Below the pieces are notes generated by a model. The model was not told the DNA's origin, did no database searches, and saw only the letters and a program-made list of their open reading frames with translations. 33,059 bases of DNA, taken from contig CAISRK010000202.1 of NCBI GenBank assembly GCA_903887815.1, positions 1 to 33,059 of the forward strand, written 5' to 3'. Shown one piece after another: positions 17,639 through 26,883 of this stretch. A program made the translations under genes and the position numbers. The number at the start of each line of letters is the position of its first letter. The stretch's first letter is position 1. Source of the stretch: an uncultured Bacteroidales bacterium (lineage in GTDB: Bacteria > Bacteroidota > Bacteroidia > Bacteroidales > UBA4417).

Positions 17639-20600
17639 ATGAATAAAATTACTGAACACCCGATTCTGGAAGTACCTGTAGTTGAAAAAGTTGACTTTCG
17701 GTATGAAGGAACCGCCGTTAGCGGGGAGAAAGGCTTTACTATTGCAGCAGCTCTGCACCAGGCCGGGTTTCCGGTCCACAGCCATAGTTTATCGAACCGC
17801 GAACGCAGTCTCGAATGCGGAATAGGCAAATGCGGGGCATGCGAAATGCTTGTCGACGGGCAAATCCGGCGTATCTGTATTACAAAAGTGGATAATGTAA
17901 AAGAGGTTAGCGAAATTCCGCATGATTATTCTCCTGTTGCGCGCGAAGTAAATACCGAAAAGCCGGTAGATGTTTATAAAACCACCGTTGCAATAATCGG
18001 AGCAGGACCTGCCGGTCTGGCCTGCCGCGAAGAGTTACTGAAACAGGGTGTGGATAACATCGTTATTGATAACAACGATAAGATAGGAGGCCAATTCCTG
18101 ATGCAGACTCACCAGTTCTTCTTTTTCGAGAAAGAAAAGAAATTCGGCGGGATGCGCGGTTTTGATATAGCAAAAACACTGGCAGGCGAAAGCCATGAAG
18201 GCATTTTTCTGAACAGTACCGTTTGGGATATACTCGAAGGAAAACGTATTGCCGTTAAGAATGTTGAAACGGAAGAGATCTATTACGTGGATGCCGAATA
18301 TATGGTAGTAGCCACAGGTGCAGTTCCGTTTATGCCCACTTTCGAAAATGATGATCTTCCAGGTGTTTACACTGCTGCGGTTGTTCAGAAAATGATGAAC
18401 AACGAACTCACCCTCCTGGGGAAAAGAGTGCTCACCGTGGGTGCCGGGAACATAGGCTACCTGACTTCATACCAGCTTATGCAGGCAGGTGCCGAAGTTA
18501 AAGCTATTATTGAAGCCCAGCCATTCGAAGGCGGTTTCCCTGTGCAGGCAAACCGGGTGCGCCGCCTGGGAATCCCGGTCATGACCTCGCATATCCTTTT
18601 AAAGGCTTTACCTAATGAAGATAACACAGGGATCATTGGAGCAGTGGTTGCCGAGTGCAAAAATTTCGAAGCTGTTCCCGGAACCGAGAAAATTATCGGC
18701 GATATTGATGTAATTAATATCTGTACAGGGCTGGTTGCCGACGACCAGCTGATTATTAAAGGGAATGAGATTTTTGGCCGGAATTGTTACGGTGCCGGCG
18801 ATGCTATTCGAATTGGTGAAGGTACCAGTGCTGTTTTGCGTGGTAACCAGGTTGCCTATGAAATTCTTCAGGATATGGGCGAAAATATCGATTACGATGC
18901 TTACCTGAATGTTTCGAAGGAATACATAGATTCGCAGCAGCATCCGCATCTGGTAATACCGGAACCTTATAAGCCAAGCGGGGAGCGCATGAACACGAAA
19001 CCCTTTGTGCAGATCGATTGCCTGTATGGTTTTGCCTGTAACCCCTGTGAGTTTGCCTGCCCGCATGGTGCAATTACCAAAACTTCTACAAGTACGGTCC
19101 CGCAGCTCGATTTCGAAAAATGCATCGGATGTATGGATTGCGTTTATCAATGCCCCGGGCTTGCTATTTTTGGTTATGCACCTAAAAAAGACTGGATTTT
19201 CCTGCCTATCGAGTATTTTGCTGAGGAAAAGAAGGAAGTTTATCTTGTTGATAACCAAGGGAAAAAACTTGGCAATGGCATTATCGAAAAAATCCTGAAC
19301 AAACCAAACAAAACAAATATTGCACGCGTTAAAGCCCTTGATATCCAGGGCGAAGCGCTGCTCGAGGTACGCGGTTTCATTTTAAAGGACAAATATCCTG
19401 AACCCATTATAATGAAGCCCACTGAATATAAAGGGGTTCACGAAATGTATGTTTGCCATTGCGATGATGTTACCCTGGGTGAAATTGTCAAAACCATAGG
19501 TGAACGGAAATTTATTTCGGTCGACGAAATCAAGCATACTACACGTCTTGGTATGGGGGCTTGCCGGGGTAAAAGGTGCATCCGCAGGGTTAAGCAGGTT
19601 TTACGCAGCAAAGGAATCAGCGTTGTTGGCGACGCTACGCCCCGTGGCCCGTTAAGCAACCAATTGGCAATGGGGGAATTGTTTCCAAAAAATGTCCGCG
19701 AAAATATTATTATCAACAACAGCAAAAACGCAGCCCGCATTGTTAAAGTTCCTGCTCTGATAGCCGGAGGAGGTATAGGGGGAAGTGCGTTATTCCGTTA
19801 TATGGCCGAAGCCGGGCTGAAACCGGCACTTCTTAATTACGGCCGCGGGGCTTCATGGCGTAATATTGCAGGCGGACGACCAGCTTTCAGTTTGCCCGAA
19901 ATCGCTGATATTGCCCGCCATAACCTTGAAATATTCAAAGAATTACAGAAAATAAGGGATATCAATTTCCTTTCAACGCGGTATATCAACTTTGCCCACG
20001 ACGATGCCACTTTCAAGGCTCTGGAAGATTCACGTTCCTGGTCGGATGCCTACATGGTTGATCCCAGGGATTACAAAAAGGAAATCTCTCCTAACATTAA
20101 TCCCGATCTCGGAAAAAATTACCAGGCAGCGCTTATCACCCGCGATTGCTGGCAGGCAACACCGGGTCGGGTTATTGATCTGATCAGGCGAATTGGGGTT
20201 GAAAAGGGAGGTAAGATATATGAGGACTGCCAGCTGCTGGATGTAAGAAAGGAAAACGGGAATTATATTGTTTTGGCAAGGGATCATGACAAGAAATATG
20301 TTGAATTCCATACACCGCATTTTGTTAATTCCCTGGGACCGGAAGCGGATAAATTTTCGAAACAGTTAGGAATCGAAACAGGTCTTTACCCGGTTAAACA
20401 CCAGGCATTTATTACTCGCAGACTACCGAATATGGGAATAAACGGACAGCCGCTTGATATGCTTATCGACCGTCGTAAATACAAAGGGTTTACCGCTGTA
20501 TATGGCCAGCAGTTAGGCGAAACCGGGCAGATTATCGGATGTGCTTCACCACAGGTTGAACCAATGGAAACGGATAAGAACCTGAAAATAAACTCAAAGG

Positions 20601-20875
20601 AATTCCTCGAAATTGTTTCCGAAGTTTTTGTCAGCTGGCTTCCTCAACTGTCTTCAGTTGGTTTCCAGGCAGTATGGGCAGGTTATTATGTCGAACCGCG
20701 TATGATTCTTGATCCCGACCTGGGCTTGTTTGTCGGTTTTCGTGGACAAGGTTTTATGCTTGGTCAGTACCTGGCGAAAATTTATGTCGACAAACTGATG
20801 GACAAAGGTGTTCCCTCTTATTTCGACCGGTTGAAACTGAGTGGTGACGGGCTACTGGAAAAAGCATTCAAATAA
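17639..20875 (+). CDS. Multidomain FAD-dependent oxidoreductase: [2Fe-2S] (Fer2_4-like) + pyridine nucleotide-disulfide oxidoreductase + 2x[4Fe-4S] + BFD-like [2Fe-2S] + DAO-like domain
   Basis: About 1078 aa from the ATG at 17639; the listed 17624 start is a TTG. Motifs in order: CGIGKCGACEMLVDGQIRRIC; VAIIGAGPAGLACREELLKQG; CLYGFACNPCEFACP and CIGCMDCVYQCP; CHCDDVTLGEIV...GACRGKRC; VPALIAGGGIGGSALFRYMAEAG and VYGQQLGETGQIIGCASPQVEP. Confidence 0.9.
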   Translation: MNKITEHPILEVPVVEKVDFRYEGTAVSGEKGFTIAAALHQAGFPVHSHSLSNRERSLECGIGKCGACEMLVDGQIRRICITKVDNVKEVSEIPHDYSPVAREVNTEKPVDVYKTTVAIIGAGPAGLACREELLKQGVDNIVIDNNDKIGGQFLMQTHQFFFFEKEKKFGGMRGFDIAKTLAGESHEGIFLNSTVWDILEGKRIAVKNVETEEIYYVDAEYMVVATGAVPFMPTFENDDLPGVYTAAVVQKMMNNELTLLGKRVLTVGAGNIGYLTSYQLMQAGAEVKAIIEAQPFEGGFPVQANRVRRLGIPVMTSHILLKALPNEDNTGIIGAVVAECKNFEAVPGTEKIIGDIDVINICTGLVADDQLIIKGNEIFGRNCYGAGDAIRIGEGTSAVLRGNQVAYEILQDMGENIDYDAYLNVSKEYIDSQQHPHLVIPEPYKPSGERMNTKPFVQIDCLYGFACNPCEFACPHGAITKTSTSTVPQLDFEKCIGCMDCVYQCPGLAIFGYAPKKDWIFLPIEYFAEEKKEVYLVDNQGKKLGNGIIEKILNKPNKTNIARVKALDIQGEALLEVRGFILKDKYPEPIIMKPTEYKGVHEMYVCHCDDVTLGEIVKTIGERKFISVDEIKHTTRLGMGACRGKRCIRRVKQVLRSKGISVVGDATPRGPLSNQLAMGELFPKNVRENIIINNSKNAARIVKVPALIAGGGIGGSALFRYMAEAGLKPALLNYGRGASWRNIAGGRPAFSLPEIADIARHNLEIFKELQKIRDINFLSTRYINFAHDDATFKALEDSRSWSDAYMVDPRDYKKEISPNINPDLGKNYQAALITRDCWQATPGRVIDLIRRIGVEKGGKIYEDCQLLDVRKENGNYIVLARDHDKKYVEFHTPHFVNSLGPEADKFSKQLGIETGLYPVKHQAFITRRLPNMGINGQPLDMLIDRRKYKGFTAVYGQQLGETGQIIGCASPQVEPMETDKNLKINSKEFLEIVSEVFVSWLPQLSSVGFQAVWAGYYVEPRMILDPDLGLFVGFRGQGFMLGQYLAKIYVDKLMDKGVPSYFDRLKLSGDGLLEKAFK

Positions 20876-20927
20876 AATCAATTCTAAAGCAGTAAGGGGA
20901 AGAAATGACTAATAGATAGCCGGAACT

Positions 20928-20965
20928 GAAAAGGGACAGTTTTAACAGGAAAAACTACCCTTTTC
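20928..20965. terminator. Hairpin between convergent gene ends, possible bidirectional terminator
   Basis: GAAAAGGG-ac-AGTTTT-aacagga-AAAACT-a-CCCTTTTC at 20928-20965; flanking sequence is T-rich but has no clean U-tract. Confidence 0.5.
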
Positions 20966-20987
20966 AACTATTCATTCTGTTTTGATT

Positions 20988-22322
20988 TTAGTCGTTTGTT
21001 GTTTCACCCCTCAATGTAGCCGCAGTGCAGGAAACCACCTTAACTTTAACATAATCGCCCGGATTATAATTCCCCCGGGCAAAAACGACCACCTTATTCT
21101 GGCTGGTACGTCCGAAAAGCTGCTGATCCGATCGTTTCGATACTCCTTCGGCCAAAACCTCAAATTCCTTTCCAATGTCAAGTTTGTTGCTCTTGAGCGA
21201 AAGTTCCTGTTGCAAGGCAATTATTTCGTCAAGCCGGCGACTTTTTACTTCTTCGGGAACATCATCAGGATATTTTTTAGCAGCAATAGTATTGGGTCGT
21301 TCGGAATATTTAAACATATAGGCATAATCATACTCAACTTCACGCATTGCCGAAATTGTTTCGTTATGATCATCGTCTGTTTCGGTACAAAAACCAGCAA
21401 TAATATCGGTTGTAATGGCACATCCGGGAATAATTCGTTTGATAGCCTCAATGCGGTCCATATACCAATCGCGGGTATAACCCCGTTTCATCATTCCAAG
21501 TACACGCGTGCTTCCCGACTGGATTGGGAGGTGTATGGATTTGCATATGTTTTCATGCGTAGCTATAACTTCCAGCAGTTTGTCAGAAATGTCTTTGGGA
21601 TGGGATGTTGCAAAGCGGACGCGAATCAATGGATTTACCTCGGCGACCTTCTCAAGCAAAGCAGGAAAATCGACCTGCATTTCATTTTCTTCCCAGCGGT
21701 ACGAATTTACATTCTGCCCCAGCAGGGTCACTTCCCGGAAACCCTGTTCGAAAAGTTCGCTGGCTTCTTTTATTATAGTTTGCGGGTTTCGGCTGCGTTC
21801 TTTGCCACGGGTATATGGTACAACGCAGTAAGCACAAAAATTTTCACAGCCCCTCATAATGCTGATAAATGCTGTGATTCCGCTTCCACCGGTTCGTACA
21901 GGATTGATATCGGCATACGTTTCGTCAGCTGATAGCAATACATTGATAGCTTTCTGCCCGCTTTCAACCTGCTCGAGCAGCTGCGGCAACTGACGGTAAC
22001 CATCAGGCCCAACAATCAGGTCGATATGGCGTTCTTCTTCCAGGAGTTTATCTTTCAGCCGTTCAGCCATGCATCCGAGGAGTCCTATAACAAGGCCGGG
22101 ATGTTTACGTTTAAGCGCATGAAGTTCGTTGAGGCGGTTGCGTACCCGCTGCTCTGCATTATCACGGATCGAACAGGTATTAAGCAAAATCAGGTCGGCG
22201 GCTTTTATATCGGTTGTAGGTTCGTAGTTCTGTTTTTCAAGTATGGAAGCCACAATTTCGCTGTCCGAAAAATTCATCTGGCATCCATAAGTCTCAATAT
22301 ATGATTTCTTTTTAAGTTCCAC
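20988..22322 (-). CDS. miaB: tRNA-2-methylthio-N6-dimethylallyladenosine synthase (MiaB)
   Basis: 444 aa. MTTase N-terminus ETYGCQMNFSDSEIVASIL, radical-SAM GCENFCAYCVVPYTRGKERSR, C-terminal TRAM-like region. Confidence 0.95.
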   Translation of the reverse strand: MELKKKSYIETYGCQMNFSDSEIVASILEKQNYEPTTDIKAADLILLNTCSIRDNAEQRVRNRLNELHALKRKHPGLVIGLLGCMAERLKDKLLEEERHIDLIVGPDGYRQLPQLLEQVESGQKAINVLLSADETYADINPVRTGGSGITAFISIMRGCENFCAYCVVPYTRGKERSRNPQTIIKEASELFEQGFREVTLLGQNVNSYRWEENEMQVDFPALLEKVAEVNPLIRVRFATSHPKDISDKLLEVIATHENICKSIHLPIQSGSTRVLGMMKRGYTRDWYMDRIEAIKRIIPGCAITTDIIAGFCTETDDDHNETISAMREVEYDYAYMFKYSERPNTIAAKKYPDDVPEEVKSRRLDEIIALQQELSLKSNKLDIGKEFEVLAEGVSKRSDQQLFGRTSQNKVVVFARGNYNPGDYVKVKVVSCTAATLRGETTND

Positions 22323-22366
22323 GTTAACAAATTAAAATTAGTGCAGTGACAGATTTTTTTAGGGTG

Positions 22367-22374
22367 CAAAATTA
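22367..22374 (-). promoter_or_regulatory. Bacteroidetes-type -7 element (TAATTTTG) upstream of miaB
   Basis: The minus strand reads TAATTTTGC about 45 nt upstream of the miaB start. The -33 element is unclear. Confidence 0.45.
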
Positions 22375-22572
22375 CAACAAATTCAATCACGGATTGTTGT
22401 TAATAAACATCAGACAATCAGATATATATGCAAATTATAGATACATCAATATGCCTGATCAACCGAAGTTATTTTTACTCCTTATGAACGCCTTTGGAAT
22501 AATATGTCCCGTCAGATGTAATTTTATTGCGTTACTTTGCACCCGTTTTTCCGGTATAAATCTGCTAAGAGT

Positions 22573-24900
22573 ATGAGTAAAAATCTTGTTATTGTTGAAT
22601 CACCGGCTAAGGCCAAAACTATCGAAGGATACCTTGGTAAGGACTTTATAGTGAAATCCAGTTTCGGCCATGTTCGCGATCTTTCGACCAAAGACCTTGG
22701 TATTGAGGTAAATAACCACTTCAAACCCATGTATGAAGTGATGCCCGACAAAAAGAAAGTGATCAGCGAACTGAAAAAACTTGCCGATAGTTCCGATACC
22801 GTTTGGCTGGCAACTGACGAGGATCGCGAAGGAGAAGCTATCTCGTGGCACCTAGCCGAAGTGCTTAACCTGGATCAGACCAAAACAAACCGCATTGTAT
22901 TTCACGAAATCACCAAATCGGCTATTACCGAAGCTATTAAATCACCCAGGAAAATAGATCAGAACCTGGTGAATGCGCAGCAGGCACGGCGTGTACTCGA
23001 CAGGCTGGTGGGTTTTGAGTTGTCGCCCATTCTCTGGAAAAAAGTAAAACCATCCTTGTCAGCCGGACGTGTTCAGAGCGTTGCCGTTAGGCTTATTGTT
23101 GAGCGCGAAGAAGATATCCGCAAATTCGAATCCACCTTTAGTTACAGGATAAGCGGATTGTTCGAAGTAGATAACGATAAAGGGAAAGCCACATTTAAGG
23201 CCGATCTTCAGAAAAGATATTCAACTGTGGAAGAGGCGCGTGATTTCCTCACATTATGCATTGCCGCATCTTTTTCAGTTGCCGATGTTGAAAAAAAGCC
23301 GGGTAAACGTTCTCCCGCACCTCCTTTTACAACCTCCACATTACAGCAGGAAGCCAGCCGCAAGCTTGGGTTCTCGGTAAGCCGAACCATGACTGTGGCC
23401 CAGCAGCTTTACGAAAGCGGGAAAATAACCTATATGCGTACCGACTCGGTTAACCTTTCGCAAACAGCATTAGGAATGGCAAAAGCCGAAATTAACAGCC
23501 AGTTTGGAGAAGCCTATCATAAAGCCCGCCAGTTTGCAACCAAAAGCAAAGGAGCACAGGAAGCGCACGAAGCCATTCGTCCGACCTATATGAACAGCAG
23601 CACTATTGACGGAGACGCTTCCCAGAAACGGCTTTACGAACTGATATGGAAACGTACCATTGCCTCTCAGATGGCCGACGCGATTCTTGAAAAAACAAAT
23701 ATTAACATTGATGTTTCCAAAAGCAAGGAGCAATTCATCGCGCTGGGTGAAGTGATTAAGTTCGATGGGTTCCTAAAAGTGTACATGGAATCGTCCGACG
23801 ATGATACTGAGCAAACCGAAGGCCTGCTTCCCCCGGTTAAAAAGGGTGAAGCTCTTGGAATGCATCATATTGAAGCTGTGCAGAAATTTACCACCAGCCA
23901 GCCACGGTATACCGAAGCCAGCCTTGTTAAAAAACTGGAGGAATTAGGTATCGGCCGGCCTTCGACTTATGCACCAACCATTTCGACTATTATAAAACGC
24001 GAATATGTTGTTAAGGAAGATCGGGATGGCAGTACACGGGATATCAAACAACTCCTGCTGAAAGACGGTAAAATAAAAGAGTCGGTAAAACATGAAAAGT
24101 TCGGGTACGAAAAATCCAAGCTTTTCCCTACCGATACCGGCGAACTTGTTACGCGTTTCCTGCTCCAGTATTTCGACGACGTAATGGATTACAATTTCAC
24201 TGCCAGTGTCGAAAAGGAGTTTGATGAAATTGCCGATGGGCTGAAAGCCTGGAACCTGATGATTGGCGAGTTTTACACTCCTTTCCATAAGAAAGTTGTC
24301 GAAACACTCGAAACCGGTGATAAAGCCAAAGGCGAAAAATTACTTGGCAAAGACCCGGAAACCGGGATGAATATTTATGTAAAACTTGGCCGCTTTGGTG
24401 CCATTGCACAGATCGGCGAAACCGATTCACCCGATAAACCCAAGTTTGCCGGCCTGCGTAAAGGTCAGACTCTGGAAAACATTACACTTGAAGAAGCCAT
24501 TAAATTATTTGATTATCCACGTCTGCTCGGGCAGTTTGAAGATTCGGATATTACGGTTGCCATAGGCCGTTTCGGACCGTATGTATTGCACCAATCGAAA
24601 TTCTGCTCGCTTAAGAAAACAGATGACCCTGCCACAATTACCATTGAACGAGCCATTGAACTAATCGAAGAGAAACGTTTGGAAAATGCAAATCGCACTA
24701 TAAAATCCTTTACTGAGCGCCCCGATGTTCTTGTTCTGAATGGACGTTATGGCCCATATATTGCGGTTGGGAAAAACAATATCAAAATCCCAAAAGGAAC
24801 TGAACCTTCGGCACTTACCCTTGAAGAATGCCTTAAACTGGCTGATGCATCACCTGCTCCGACAAAAAAGAAATTTGTGCCAAGGGGAAAGAAGTCATAG
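22573..24900 (+). CDS. topA: DNA topoisomerase I
   Basis: Canonical N-terminus MSKNLVIVESPAKAKTIEGYLGKDF at 22573; TDEDREGEAISWHL; LSAGRVQSVAVRLIVERE; ITYMRTDSVNLS; C-terminal GRFGPYV/GRYGPYIAV repeats. The listed 22537 start is an upstream extension. Confidence 0.96.
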   Translation: MSKNLVIVESPAKAKTIEGYLGKDFIVKSSFGHVRDLSTKDLGIEVNNHFKPMYEVMPDKKKVISELKKLADSSDTVWLATDEDREGEAISWHLAEVLNLDQTKTNRIVFHEITKSAITEAIKSPRKIDQNLVNAQQARRVLDRLVGFELSPILWKKVKPSLSAGRVQSVAVRLIVEREEDIRKFESTFSYRISGLFEVDNDKGKATFKADLQKRYSTVEEARDFLTLCIAASFSVADVEKKPGKRSPAPPFTTSTLQQEASRKLGFSVSRTMTVAQQLYESGKITYMRTDSVNLSQTALGMAKAEINSQFGEAYHKARQFATKSKGAQEAHEAIRPTYMNSSTIDGDASQKRLYELIWKRTIASQMADAILEKTNINIDVSKSKEQFIALGEVIKFDGFLKVYMESSDDDTEQTEGLLPPVKKGEALGMHHIEAVQKFTTSQPRYTEASLVKKLEELGIGRPSTYAPTISTIIKREYVVKEDRDGSTRDIKQLLLKDGKIKESVKHEKFGYEKSKLFPTDTGELVTRFLLQYFDDVMDYNFTASVEKEFDEIADGLKAWNLMIGEFYTPFHKKVVETLETGDKAKGEKLLGKDPETGMNIYVKLGRFGAIAQIGETDSPDKPKFAGLRKGQTLENITLEEAIKLFDYPRLLGQFEDSDITVAIGRFGPYVLHQSKFCSLKKTDDPATITIERAIELIEEKRLENANRTIKSFTERPDVLVLNGRYGPYIAVGKNNIKIPKGTEPSALTLEECLKLADASPAPTKKKFVPRGKKS

Positions 24901-25047
24901 TGGTTAACTGGGTATTTTTTGAATGCATTTTTACGGCTTTTTGTCCTAAATAGGTAATAGAAATTAATTTTACCGATCAATCACCATAGCCTATTCTCCC
25001 CTCTCCTGTCCCCTTGTCATTAGCCTTTACAACCAATACCCACTAAA

Positions 25048-26223
25048 ATGCATATCTCCAGCTACTTCAAACCGGTTCAGGATATCAAGCTGCCACATGT
25101 TGCAGCGCAAACAGGTAAAAGGTTAGGCGAGGTTTTTCATGCCCATACAACCGAAAGCGGGTTTCCCGATCTTACGGACATTGACCTTGCTATTTTTGGC
25201 GTGGATGACGACCGCAGCGCTGTGGATAACATGGGTTGCGGTATGGCTTCGGAGAGCGTTCGTGAATATTTGTACCGGCTTTTGCCCGGGAATTACAAAA
25301 TGCATGTAGCCGACCTTGGTGATATAATGCGCGGTAACTCGGTTAATGATACTTATTTTGCTGTAACCGCAGTGGTTGAAACACTCCTGGAACTTAACAT
25401 AGTCCCCGTTATAATCGGTGGCGGGCAGGATCTGACCTATGCCATGTACCGTGCGTATAAAAACCGTAAAAGCATTATCAATATTGCTGCCGTCGACAAT
25501 ATGTTCGACCTGGGCGAAAGCGAAGACCAGCTTAATTCCCGTTCGTACCTCAGCCATATCATACTCCACAAGCCTAACTACCTGTTCAATTATACAAATA
25601 TCGGATACCAGACCTATTTTGTCGAACAGGGAGCAATAGACCTTATGCATAACCTGTTTTTCGATATTTACAGGCTGGGAGTTCTGCGCAGCGATATTAC
25701 CCAGGTTGAACCACTTGTGAGGAATGCCGACCTGTTTTCGTTCGATATGTCAGCAATCAGGCAGGCCGATGCTCCGGGGAATGCGAATGTTACGCCAAAT
25801 GGTTTTTATGGTGAAGAGGCATGCCAGATTGTTCGCTATGCCGGTATGAGCGATAAAACTACTTCGGCTGGATTTTTTGAGATGAATCCGTCGCTGGACC
25901 GGAACGGGCAAACTGCCCATTTGCTTGCACAGATGATATGGTATTTTATTGATGGATTTTATCACCGCAACGATGACCATCCTTCGGGCAGTGCCGATAA
26001 TTATATTCGCTATACTGTTCAGGTTACCGATTTCGACGAAGGAATAGTTTTTTATAAAAGCAAACCTACCGACCGGTGGTGGATGGAAATCAAATGCTCC
26101 GATAACATACGCGAAAAATACCGCCGTCATTATATTGTTCCATGTTCAGCTGCCGATTACCAGCTGGCACTCGAAAATGAAATCCCTGACCGCTGGTGGC
26201 AGGCGTACCAGAAATTGATGTAA
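25048..26223 (+). CDS. Arginase/formimidoylglutamase (ureohydrolase) fold protein with non-canonical metal-site motifs
   Basis: 391 aa. Ureohydrolase-like blocks FPDLTDIDLAIFGVDDDR, VPVIIGGGQDLTYAMYRAY, IAAVDNMFDLGESE, ADLFSFDMSAIRQADAP. Confidence 0.75.
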   Translation: MHISSYFKPVQDIKLPHVAAQTGKRLGEVFHAHTTESGFPDLTDIDLAIFGVDDDRSAVDNMGCGMASESVREYLYRLLPGNYKMHVADLGDIMRGNSVNDTYFAVTAVVETLLELNIVPVIIGGGQDLTYAMYRAYKNRKSIINIAAVDNMFDLGESEDQLNSRSYLSHIILHKPNYLFNYTNIGYQTYFVEQGAIDLMHNLFFDIYRLGVLRSDITQVEPLVRNADLFSFDMSAIRQADAPGNANVTPNGFYGEEACQIVRYAGMSDKTTSAGFFEMNPSLDRNGQTAHLLAQMIWYFIDGFYHRNDDHPSGSADNYIRYTVQVTDFDEGIVFYKSKPTDRWWMEIKCSDNIREKYRRHYIVPCSAADYQLALENEIPDRWWQAYQKLM

Positions 26224-26266
26224 GACTTTAAAAAATGATTGAGGGTAAAAACGGGAAAGTAACTGT

Positions 26267-26294
26267 ACATCCGACATCCCACATCCGACATCAC
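26267..26294. repeat. Two tandem 14-bp copies ACATCCGACATCCC / ACATCCGACATCAC
   Basis: Direct reading; the second copy overlaps the ruvC stop codon (26291-26293). Confidence 0.85.
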
Positions 26295-26842
26295 TTTATC
26301 CTATCCGGATTATTACTTATAAACGAACCCCAGCCTGTGTAGCTTTTCCCGGCACCTTCAACAGTACGCTGAAAATAATGACAGCATGCAACGGCAACAG
26401 CATCGGTGGCATCGAAGTATTTGGGCTGTTCCTCAATATTGACCAGTCGGTTGATCATGGCCGAAACCTGCTCTTTCGAAGCATTTCCATGACCGGTAAT
26501 GGATTGTTTTACTTTACGCGGGGAATATTCAAAAATTGGGATATCACGATATAAGGCTGCAGCCATAGCCACGCCCTGGGCACGGCCCAGCTTGAGCATG
26601 CTCTGTACATTTTTCCCGAAAAAAGGTGCCTCCAGGGCCACTTCGTCGGGATGATAATTGTCGATAAGGGCCAGCACTTTCACGAAAATACTCCTCAATT
26701 TCAGCGGTTGTGAATCCAGGTGATCGAGTTTAATTACATCGAGAGCAATCAGTTCAATCTTTTTGCCTTTTTCGGCAATCAAACCGAATCCCATAATATT
26801 GGTCCCGGGATCAATTCCTAATATAATACGGTCGTTTGCCAA
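26291..26842 (-). CDS. ruvC: Crossover junction endodeoxyribonuclease RuvC
   Basis: 183 aa. ILGIDPGTNIMGFGLI, DEVALEAPFFGKNVQSMLKLGRAQGVAMAAA, YSPRKVKQSITGHGNASKEQV, DATDAVAVACCH. Confidence 0.96.
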   Translation of the reverse strand: MANDRIILGIDPGTNIMGFGLIAEKGKKIELIALDVIKLDHLDSQPLKLRSIFVKVLALIDNYHPDEVALEAPFFGKNVQSMLKLGRAQGVAMAAALYRDIPIFEYSPRKVKQSITGHGNASKEQVSAMINRLVNIEEQPKYFDATDAVAVACCHYFQRTVEGAGKSYTGWGSFISNNPDRIK

Positions 26843-26883
26843 TGCTTAGATAAAATGGTGGTTAACAATTTATTGTTTTCTTA

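Noticed and set aside
18608-19258. 216-aa minus-strand ORF inside the fused oxidoreductase
   Set aside because: The + strand frame encodes ordered Fe-S and flavin motifs through this region; the antisense frame has none.
20982-21932. 316-aa + strand ORF opposite miaB
   Set aside because: Antisense to a confident miaB; composition looks like reverse-complement shadow sequence with no domain motifs.
22346-22576. 76-aa + strand ORF between miaB and topA
   Set aside because: It covers the divergent promoter region and overlaps the topA start; no family features.
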